NCBI GenBank assembly: GCA_045046885.1
Contig: JASFYX010000032.1
Location: 1-16,785, forward strand
DNA from: CG1-02-35-72 sp045046885
GTDB lineage: Bacteria; Bacteroidota; Bacteroidia; Flavobacteriales; Flavobacteriaceae
DNA length: 16,785 nt
Direction of reading: 5' to 3'
The position numbers were made by a program, and so were the translations under genes. The notes below the pieces were generated by a model. It did not search any database and was not told the DNA's origin. It saw only the letters and a list, made by a program, of their open reading frames with translations. Positions 6,585 to 14,000 of this stretch are shown here, piece after piece (within the stretch, counting starts at the first letter, position 1; every line of letters begins with the position of its first letter).

Positions 6585-7204
6585 CAAATATTAAAGAAGA
6601 TATTAAACAAGTAAACAACTTGTTAAAGACGGCTTCACCAGAAGAAATTGTAAAATGGGCTTTAAAAAAAGCTAAAAATGCAGTTATAACTACCAATTTT
6701 AGACCTTACGAAGTTGCTATTTTATATGCTTGCACTTCGATTAAACCTGATATTAAAGTTATTTGGTGTGATACGGGTTATAACACGCCACAAACGTATG
6801 TGCATGCTGAAGATTTGATTAAAAGATTAAAGCTTAATATACACCTATATGTTCCTAAACAAACCGCAGCACATCGTGATGTTGTTTTAGGTGTTCCTGA
6901 TATTGATAGTGATGCTCACCAAATGTTTACAGAACAAGTGAAATTAGAACCTTTTAAACGTGCTATAGCCGAACACAAACCAGATGTGTGGTTTACCAAT
7001 TTACGTAAAGGGCAGACTGCTTTTAGAGATTCAATCGATATTTTATCGTATTCTAAAAACGGTATTTTAAAAGTGAGTCCGTTTTATCACTGGACAGATG
7101 TCGAACTGGATGCATATTTAACTCAGCACAATTTACCAAACGAATTTAAATATTACGATCCCACAAAAGTTTTAGCCAACCGCGAGTGTGGCTTGCATAT
7201 ATAA
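6581..7204 (+). CDS. cysH: Phosphoadenylyl-sulfate (or adenylyl-sulfate) reductase, CysH family
   Basis: Reduces activated sulfate (PAPS or APS) to sulfite using thioredoxin or glutaredoxin. From the ATG at 6581 the product is 207 residues, shorter than the roughly 240 of the E. coli enzyme. It keeps the nucleotide-binding TTNFRPYEVAIL region, the DTGYNTPQTY motif, the NLRKGQTAFR arginine loop, and the C-terminal ECGLH with the catalytic Cys at residue 203. The paired CC and CxxC Fe-S ligands of typical bacterial APS reductases are absent; only three Cys exist. That resembles PAPS reductases, yet no APS kinase gene is in this operon. Upstream GTG (6554) and ATG (6569) codons are in frame, but the 6581 ATG gives the ATGA overlap with DUF2061. 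Confidence 0.9.
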   Translation: MTNIKEDIKQVNNLLKTASPEEIVKWALKKAKNAVITTNFRPYEVAILYACTSIKPDIKVIWCDTGYNTPQTYVHAEDLIKRLKLNIHLYVPKQTAAHRDVVLGVPDIDSDAHQMFTEQVKLEPFKRAIAEHKPDVWFTNLRKGQTAFRDSIDILSYSKNGILKVSPFYHWTDVELDAYLTQHNLPNEFKYYDPTKVLANRECGLHI

Positions 7205-7213
7205 AAGAAAAAA

Positions 7214-8113
7214 ATGAAAGATTTATTACAAATAAACCAATTAGAAAACGAAGCTATCTATATTTTTAGAGAAGTTGCAGCGCAGTTTGAAAGACCTGTT
7301 TTGTTATTTTCGGGAGGCAAAGATTCTATCACGCTAGTGAGATTAGCACAAAAAGCCTTTTTCCCTGCAAAGATTCCTTTTCCGTTAATGCATATTGATA
7401 CAGGACATAATTTTCCAGAAACAATAGAATTTAGAGATAGATTGGTACGCGAGTTAGGACTCGAATTAATTGTGCGAAATGTACAAGACTCTATAGACCA
7501 AGGTAAAGTAAAAGAAGAAACAGGACGTTATTCTAGCCGTAATACATTACAAACCACTACGCTACTTGACGCTATTGAAGAATTTAAATTCGATGCTTGT
7601 ATCGGTGGTGCCCGTCGTGACGAAGAAAAAGCCCGTGCCAAAGAACGCATCTTTTCAGTTCGTGATGATTTTGGACAATGGGACGAAAAAAATCAGCGAC
7701 CTGAGTTGTTTGATCTCCTTAACGGTCAAATAGATTTGGGTCAAAACGTACGTGTTTTCCCTATTTCAAACTGGACTGAGTTAGATGTGTGGACATATAT
7801 TGAAAAAGAAGATTTAGAAATTCCTTCAATATATTTTGCACATAAGCGCGAAATATTTTTACGTGATGGTCTTATTTGGTCACATTCTGATTATGTTTTT
7901 CAAGATGATGATGAGCCGATAGAAGAACGTATGGTGCGCTTTAGAACTGTAGGCGATATGAGTTGTACCGCCGCTGTTGATTCTTATGCTACTACAATTA
8001 GCGAAGTAGTTGCAGAAATAAGAGAATCAAGTATTTCAGAACGCGGCGCACGTATTGACGATAAACGCTCTGAAGCCGCTATGGAAAAACGCAAACAACA
8101 AGGGTATTTCTAA
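7214..8113 (+). CDS. cysD: Sulfate adenylyltransferase subunit 2 (ATP sulfurylase small subunit)
   Basis: The catalytic subunit of heterodimeric ATP sulfurylase, which makes APS from sulfate and ATP together with the GTPase CysN. The 299-residue product has the normal family length. It has the PP-loop SGGKDS at residues 33-38, then HIDTGHNFPET, GGARRDEEKARAKER, and the conserved C-terminal RFRTVGDMSCTA and RGARIDDKRSEAAMEKRKQQGYF. It starts 9 nt after cysH. A gap of 118 nt, containing a probable dispersed repeat, separates it from cysN. Confidence 0.98.
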   Translation: MKDLLQINQLENEAIYIFREVAAQFERPVLLFSGGKDSITLVRLAQKAFFPAKIPFPLMHIDTGHNFPETIEFRDRLVRELGLELIVRNVQDSIDQGKVKEETGRYSSRNTLQTTTLLDAIEEFKFDACIGGARRDEEKARAKERIFSVRDDFGQWDEKNQRPELFDLLNGQIDLGQNVRVFPISNWTELDVWTYIEKEDLEIPSIYFAHKREIFLRDGLIWSHSDYVFQDDDEPIEERMVRFRTVGDMSCTAAVDSYATTISEVVAEIRESSISERGARIDDKRSEAAMEKRKQQGYF

Positions 8114-8158
8114 TACAAGTTATAATTTAATAGTTAGAAGAGATAATTAGTAAAAAAA

Positions 8159-8188
8159 TGTCACACTGAGCGTAGTCGAAGTGTCTCA
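8159..8188 (+). repeat. Probable dispersed repeat between cysD and cysN
   Basis: The segment contains ACACT and AGTGT (8163-8167 and 8180-8184) around GAGCGTAGTCGA. It resembles a short repeat I remember as scattered in intergenic regions of Flavobacteria and other bacteria. Copy number cannot be counted from this window. It interrupts an otherwise tightly packed operon and could affect relative cysD/cysN transcript levels. Confidence 0.5.
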
Positions 8189-8231
8189 ATAAATTAATAA
8201 ATTACTTGATACCAGATACAAAGAAAAGAAC

Positions 8232-9479
8232 ATGGAAGTATTAAAAATAGCCACAGCAGGCAGTGTAGATGACGGAAAAAGCACCTTAATTGGGCGTTTA
8301 TTATACGACACAAAATCGTTAACCGACGATAAATTAGAAGCCATAGAAAAAAGTAGCAAACAAAAAGGCTACGATTATCTTGACTTTAGTTTAGCGACCG
8401 ATGGTTTGGTCGCCGAACGCGAACAAGGTATTACTATTGATGTAGCGCATATTTATTTTTCTACAAAAAACAGGAGTTACATTATTGCAGACACACCTGG
8501 ACATGTAGAATATACCCGAAATATGGTAACAGGCGCTTCAACATCGCAAGCTGCCATCATTTTAATTGATGCCCGACATGGTGTTATTGAGCAAACTTAC
8601 CGTCATTTTTTTATCACAAATTTATTACGCTTAAAAAGTGTGATTGTATGTGTTAATAAAATGGATTTGGTTGATTTTTCTGAAGAACGCTACCAAGATA
8701 TTAAATCAGATTTTGAAAAATTGGCAGCAAAAAGTGATTATGATGACCGAAACATAACCTTTATTCCGGTAAGTGCTTTAAAGGGTGATAACGTGGTTAA
8801 ACCTTCAGAAATTATGACGTGGTATAAAGGAGAAACACTTATAGAAAATCTTGAAAAATTAGACACATCAGCAATTTATAATTGTGGGAAAATGCGTTTT
8901 CCTGTACAATATGTCATTCGTCCTAGAACACAAGAATATCATGACTACAGGGCTTATGCTGGTAAGGTTTATGGTGGCGATATTAATGTGGGTGATGAGG
9001 TTTTAGTTTTACCATCGCAAATAAAGACCAAAATAAAAGACATTTATTTTAATGGCAAAAATTACAAGTCGGCCGCCAGACGTTCCTCAATTTCAATTAC
9101 TTTAGAAAATGATGTGAATGTAAGTCGTGGTGATATGATTGTAAAACCTTCAGAAATACCACAAATTGACAAGCGTTTTACAGCAACTATAACTTGGATG
9201 GATGTTAAACAGTTAAACCCAGGCTCAAAATATATTTTACAACACGGCGTTAACAAGGTTATAGCCAAAGTGTCGCGAATAAACAATAAGATAGAAACCG
9301 ATTTTTCTGGCGTACAGAACAATATATCAGAACTAAATATGAATGATATTGCCTCTGTTTCTTTTCAGTTAAATAAACCCATATTTTTTGACACTTTTGT
9401 AGAGCATCGTACAAACGGATCTTTTATTTTAATAGATACGCAAACCAATAATACTGTTGGCGTGGGCTTTATAGAATAA
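8232..9479 (+). CDS. cysN: Sulfate adenylyltransferase subunit 1 (GTPase subunit)
   Basis: The regulatory GTPase partner of CysD, an EF-Tu-like protein that couples GTP hydrolysis to APS synthesis. The 415-residue product has G1 GSVDDGKST at residues 10-18, G3 DTPGH at 87-91 and G4 NKMD at 142-145, followed by two beta-barrel domains. It ends without an APS kinase (CysC) extension, so this is CysN alone rather than the CysNC fusion. It is the last gene of the cys operon; hairpins at 9519-9536 and 9600-9623 lie downstream. No sulfite reductase gene is present in the window. Confidence 0.97.
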   Translation: MEVLKIATAGSVDDGKSTLIGRLLYDTKSLTDDKLEAIEKSSKQKGYDYLDFSLATDGLVAEREQGITIDVAHIYFSTKNRSYIIADTPGHVEYTRNMVTGASTSQAAIILIDARHGVIEQTYRHFFITNLLRLKSVIVCVNKMDLVDFSEERYQDIKSDFEKLAAKSDYDDRNITFIPVSALKGDNVVKPSEIMTWYKGETLIENLEKLDTSAIYNCGKMRFPVQYVIRPRTQEYHDYRAYAGKVYGGDINVGDEVLVLPSQIKTKIKDIYFNGKNYKSAARRSSISITLENDVNVSRGDMIVKPSEIPQIDKRFTATITWMDVKQLNPGSKYILQHGVNKVIAKVSRINNKIETDFSGVQNNISELNMNDIASVSFQLNKPIFFDTFVEHRTNGSFILIDTQTNNTVGVGFIE

Positions 9480-9518
9480 ATAAGTGTAACATATAAGTGT
9501 GGTTTTACTAGTCATATT

Positions 9519-9536
9519 TTGTTCCTATTGGGACAA
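9519..9536 (+). terminator. Possible terminator or stabilising hairpin after cysN
   Basis: TTGTTCC pairs with GGGACAA (7 bp, one G-T pair) around a TATT loop, 40 nt after the cysN stop. The following T-run is poor (CTTTAAAAA), so it may be a 3'-end stem rather than a true terminator. Confidence 0.4.
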
Positions 9537-9599
9537 CTTTAAAAATAAATTCTAACATCAATTTATAAAAAGTCCGTTTATGGACTTAATATGAGTAAC

Positions 9600-9623
9600 C
9601 CTAAAAATAATCTTTAGGTTTTT
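9600..9623 (+). terminator. Weak intrinsic terminator
   Basis: A 6-bp stem, CCTAAA/TTTAGG (9600-9605 with 9613-9618), with a 7-nt loop, is followed directly by TTTTT. It could end read-through from cysN before the met promoter. Confidence 0.45.
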
Positions 9624-9756
9624 GTGCCTTTAGATACAAGATATAATTATAAATCTTAGGTCGAACTCAGGTTATAAGTACCATTAAAAGGACGTGTCAT
9701 CAAAAGCTTTAACGTGAAGTGGTATTAACACCAATTTACCAAAAACCATAATTTAC

Positions 9757-9787
9757 TTGTAATTTAAAAGAATAGTCCGTTTATTTG
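9757..9787 (+). promoter_or_regulatory. Predicted promoter of the metH-metF operon
   Basis: TTG (9757-9759), a 20-nt spacer, then TTTATTTG (9780-9787), one mismatch from TAnnTTTG. Transcription would start about 25 nt before the SAM-I aptamer. Confidence 0.45.
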
Positions 9788-9816
9788 CAACGAAGTTCAT
9801 TAATAAACTGACAATG

Positions 9817-9914
9817 GTTATCAAGAAAGGCCGAGGGATTAGACCCATTGAAGCCTTAGCAACCCTTTACTTTTAAAGAAGGTGCTACGTTCTACCGCTT
9901 GGCGGATAGATAAC
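9817..9914 (+). promoter_or_regulatory. SAM-I (S-box) riboswitch controlling the met operon
   Basis: Conserved S-box elements occur in order: GTTATCAAGAAAGGCCGAGG, ACCCATTGAAGCC, TTAGCAACC, AAGGTGCTA, and the closing GGATAGATAAC. P1 pairs GTTATC (9817-9822) with GATAAC (9909-9914). SAM binding stabilises P1. Downstream, TTATCT (9936-9941) can pair with AGATAA (9908-9913) as a competing anti-P1 helix. ATTCCC (9952-9957) is complementary to GGGAAT (9983-9988), which covers the purine-rich stretch and the first two bases of the metH start codon. No strong terminator was seen, so control may be at translation initiation. Confidence 0.95.
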
Positions 9915-9986
9915 GCAAAATAATTTCAACAAAATTTATCTGATTTTCTTGATTCCCATTGATTTTTAAAAGTAAAAACAAAGGGA

Positions 9987-11000
9987 ATGAATAAAATATA
10001 TACTGCTATTAACAAACGCATCTTGGTTTTAGATGGTGCTATGGGCACTATGATTCAGCGTCATAATTTTACCGAATCTGATTACCGCGGAACGCGTTTT
10101 GCTGATTTTAAATATCCCCTTCAAGGGAATAATGATTTATTAACTCTTACCCAACCCGAGGCTATAAAAAACATCCATCGGGCGTATTTTGAGGCTGGTG
10201 CCGATATTGTAGAAACCAATACTTTTTCGGGGACAAGCATAGCAATGGCCGATTATCATATGGAAGATTTGGTTTACGAACTCAATCTTACATCGGCTAG
10301 AATAGCTAGAGAAGTCGCTGATGAAATGACGGCTAAAAATCTACAAAAACCCCGATTTGTAGCAGGCTCAATTGGGCCAACAAATCGCACAGCAAGTTTA
10401 TCACCCAAGGTAGAAGACCCTGCTTTTAGAAATGTCACTTTTGACGATTTATACACTGCTTATAAAGAACAAGTAGAAGCTTTAATAGAAGGCGGTGTAG
10501 ATATTTTATTGGTAGAAACCATATTCGACACCCTTAACGCTAAAGCGGCTCTTTTTGCTATAGAAGATGTAAAAGAAGCACGTCAAATAGATATCCCTAT
10601 TATGGTAAGTGGGACTATTACAGATGCCAGTGGGCGGACTTTATCGGGTCAGACTGTAGAAGCTTTTTTAGTTTCTGTATCTCATATTCCGTTACTGAGT
10701 GTTGGTTTTAACTGTGCTTTAGGAGCCAAACAATTGTTACCACATATTGAATCGGTTGCTAAAAAAACAAATTTCTATACTTCTGCACATCCCAATGCAG
10801 GTTTGCCTAATGCTTTTGGCGAATATGATGAAACACCCGAAATGATGCGCGACCAAATAAAAGAATACCTCGATAAAAACGTGGTAAATATTATTGGTGG
10901 CTGCTGCGGTACAACGCCAGATCATATTAAATTAATAGCCAAATTGGCCGCACAGTATGCGCCGAGACAAGTTTTCCTAAACCAAAATGTAGCAGAATAA
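9987..11000 (+). CDS. metH: Methionine synthase, homocysteine-binding module as a separate protein
   Basis: Corresponds to the N-terminal homocysteine S-methyltransferase module of cobalamin-dependent MetH. The 337-residue product folds as a TIM barrel. Its zinc/homocysteine ligands are visible: Cys243 in GFNCALG, and Cys306-Cys307 in GGCCGTTPDH. The N-terminal LDGAMGTMIQ motif is typical. It ends with its own TAA one nucleotide before the ATG of the gene for the remaining domains. This looks like a genuine two-gene arrangement rather than a recent frameshift. The two proteins must act together to transfer the methyl group from methylcobalamin to homocysteine. Confidence 0.95.
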   Translation: MNKIYTAINKRILVLDGAMGTMIQRHNFTESDYRGTRFADFKYPLQGNNDLLTLTQPEAIKNIHRAYFEAGADIVETNTFSGTSIAMADYHMEDLVYELNLTSARIAREVADEMTAKNLQKPRFVAGSIGPTNRTASLSPKVEDPAFRNVTFDDLYTAYKEQVEALIEGGVDILLVETIFDTLNAKAALFAIEDVKEARQIDIPIMVSGTITDASGRTLSGQTVEAFLVSVSHIPLLSVGFNCALGAKQLLPHIESVAKKTNFYTSAHPNAGLPNAFGEYDETPEMMRDQIKEYLDKNVVNIIGGCCGTTPDHIKLIAKLAAQYAPRQVFLNQNVAE

Positions 11001-11001
11001 T

Positions 11002-14000
11002 ATGGCGAAAGAAACCAAATATTTAACATTATCGGGATTAGAACCCTTAATAGTAACGCCCAACAGTAATTTTATAAATATTGGTGAACGCACCAATGTT
11101 ACGGGTTCTCGCAAATTTTTGAGACTGATTAAAAATCAGGAGTTTGAGGAAGCTTTATCAGTAGCACGAGAGCAAGTTGAAAATGGTGCACAAATAATTG
11201 ACGTGAACATGGACGAGGGTTTACTTGACGGTGTTGAAGCGATGACAACCTTTTTAAACCTCATAGCCTCTGAGCCCGACATTGCCCGTGTGCCTATTAT
11301 GATTGACAGCTCAAAATGGGAAATTATTGAAGCTGGATTAAAAGTGGTACAAGGGAAACCTGTTGTTAATTCGATTAGTTTAAAAGAAGGCGAAAAAGAG
11401 TTTATTTATCGTGCTAAACGCATAAAACGATACGGAGCTGCAGTAATTGTGATGGCTTTTGACGAAGATGGCCAAGCCGATAGTTACGAGCGTCGTATAG
11501 AAATTTGTAAACGCTCTTATGACGTTTTGGTTGATAAAGTAAAATTTCCGCCTCAAGACATTATTTTCGATCCTAATATTTTTCCTGTTGCTACTGGTAT
11601 GGAAGAACACAAGTTAAACGCTCTCGATTTTTTTCGCGCTACCAAATGGATTAGAGAGAACTTGCCTTACGCAAACATAAGTGGTGGTGTAAGTAATGTA
11701 TCCTTTTCTTTTAGAGGCAATAATACCGTTAGAGAAGCCATCCATTCGGCTTTTTTATATCACGCCATTCAAAATGGCATGACTATGGGGATTGTCAACC
11801 CTGCTATGTTAGAGGTTTACGACGAAATTCCAAAAGATTTATTAGAACGGGTTGAAGACGTGTTGCTAAATCGTCGTGATGATGCCACAGAACGCTTGTT
11901 GGATATAGCCGAAAATGTTGATAAAACAGGACACAAAGCTAAAACAGCCGATTTGTCTTGGCGCGAAAACCCTCTACAAGAACGCATAATTCACAGTTTG
12001 GTAAAAGGTCTTGATGCTTTTATTATTGATGATGTTGAAGAAGCCAGATTACAAGTAGATAAACCCATTGAAATTATAGAAATTTATTTGATGAATGGCA
12101 TGAATGTTGTGGGCGATTTATTTGGCTCAGGTAAAATGTTTTTACCACAGGTAGTTAAATCGGCACGCGTTATGAAAAAGGCAGTGGCGTATTTATTACC
12201 GTATATTGAAGAGGCTAAAAAAAGCCTCCCCAACCCCTCCGAAGGAGGGGCTTACCAGAGCTATGAAATGGCAGATAAGTCAGCTTATGGAAAACTGAAA
12301 GAATTTGCTTTATCTATGAGAGATAAGCCAACAGAATCTGAAAGGATTTTGTGGAATTATCTAAAAAACAAACAGCTAAAAGGATTTAAATTTAGAAGAC
12401 AACATATTATTGGTAAATATATAGCAGACTTTGTGTGTTTAAAAAGACGTTTGATAATTGAGTTAGATGGCAAAATACATCAAATACCTGAAAATAAAGA
12501 GTCTGACGAAATAAGAACAGCCTGGTTAGAAGAAAAAGGATTTAAAGTTATTCGATTTTCTAATGAAGCTATAATTGGCAATATTGAAAATGCTTTAAAA
12601 ACCATTTTAGAAGTATTAAATAACCAAGCTGAAATAGAAAGTCAAGGCCTTCTCCCTTCGGGGGCTAGGGGGCGTGGGGCTGGCAAAATTTTAATGGCAA
12701 CCGTAAAAGGCGATGTACACGACATTGGTAAAAATATTGTAGGCGTTGTTTTAGCTTGTAATAACTATGAAATTATAGATTTAGGCGTGATGGTACCCCC
12801 AGAAAAAATTCTTGAAACAGCTATAAAAGAACAAGTTGACGTCATTGGTTTAAGTGGATTGATAACACCATCTTTGGGCGAAATGGAATTTTTAGCCAAG
12901 GAAATGGCGCGTCAAGATTTTAAAGTGCCATTGATGATTGGTGGCGCTACAACTTCTAGAGTGCATACCGCTGTTAAAATAGACACTCATTATCAAAATG
13001 ATGTGGTGCATGTACTCGATGCTTCTAGGGCAGTTAATGTGGTTAACAATTTGCTCGGTAAAAACAAAAAACAATATCATTTAGATACTAAAAGCGAATA
13101 TAAAACTTTACGAGAAGGCTATTTAAATCGTGCCACTAAAAAGCGCTTTTTAAGTTTTAAGGAAGCCAAAGCCAATAAGTTACAATTAGATTTTAATAAA
13201 GCGAATATTATTAAGCCAAATTTTTTAGGCGTTAAAGTATTAAATGATATTCCATTAAATGATATTGTACCTTTTATAGATTGGACACCTTTTTTTCAAT
13301 CTTGGGAGTTGCACGGGCGCTACCCTAAAATATTAAACGATGACGTTGTGGGAGTAGAAGCCACAAAACTATTTAATGAAGCTCAAGCTTTATTAAAGGA
13401 TATTGTAACTAACAAAAAACTAAAAGCCAATGCTGTTTTTGGTATTTTCCCAGCCAATACTGTTGATGGTACTGTGATAAAATTATATAAAGATGATTCG
13501 CGTCAAAAAGATATTGGACAGTTTATAAGTTTACGTCAGCAAGCTCAAAAAGCATCGGGGAAACCCAATATTGGTTTATCAGATTATATCGCTCCAAAAG
13601 AAACAGGTCTTACCGATTATATTGGCTGTTTTGCCGTTTCAACTGGATTTGGTGTTGATGAATTAGCCAAAGCTCACGAAAAGAATTTAGACGATTTCAA
13701 TAGTATTATGGTAAAAGCTTTAGCTGATAGATTGGCCGAAGCGCTAGCAGAGTATTTGCACCAAAAAGTACGAACAGATTATTGGGGTTATGCCATTGAT
13801 GAAAATTTTGATAATACCGAATTAATAAAAGAAAAATACTGCGGTATCAGACCGGCTCCGGGTTATCCGGCTTGTCCAGATCATACCGAAAAACGTACTA
13901 TTTGGCAATTATTAGATGTCGAAAAAAATTGTGGGATCACTTTGACAGAAAGTTTGGCTATGTGGCCAACAGCAGCTGTTTCGGGCTATTATTTTGCCCA

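Larger units (their letters stand above)
9480..9756. other. Non-coding gap between the cys and met operons
   Basis: No supported gene was found in roughly 280 bp on either strand. It contains several small hairpins: 9519-9536, AGTCC/GGACT at 9571-9586, and CCTAAA/TTTAGG at 9600-9618. It also holds one copy of an 11-bp direct repeat, AGTCCGTTTAT (9571-9581). The second copy is at 9774-9784, inside the metH promoter region. Confidence 0.6.
12223..12681 (+). mobile_element. In-frame DUF559 endonuclease element inserted in metH
   Basis: The 459-nt segment (153 codons exactly, no stop) interrupts metH between the cap and B12 domains. It encodes a DUF559 domain (about residues 440-535), a family related to Vsr-type nucleases. 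Landmarks are TESERILWNYL with Glu447, FRRQH at 464-468, IADF with Asp476, IELDGKIH with Glu487/Asp489/His493, and the C-terminal GFKVIRFSNEAI. The segment is bounded by GC-rich, inversely oriented hairpin sequences. Arginine codons inside are mostly AGA/AGG (7 of 10), whereas CGN looks more common in the surrounding metH. An in-frame ATG at 12268 (residue 423) could be the start of a once free-standing gene. No intein motifs are present. Boundaries are judged from MetH homology and the repeat ends, and may be off by a few codons. Confidence 0.85.

Noticed and set aside
8114..8231. Small gene between cysD and cysN
   Set aside because: No convincing reading frame; the segment is explained by AT-rich sequence and a probable dispersed repeat.
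12223..12681. Intein or self-splicing intron in metH
   Set aside because: There is no Cys/Ser block A motif with a C-terminal His-Asn followed by Cys/Ser/Thr: the segment ends Gly-Ala, followed by Gly. The frame is open throughout, and no group I or II intron core was seen. The domain matches DUF559 rather than a homing endonuclease in a Hint fold.
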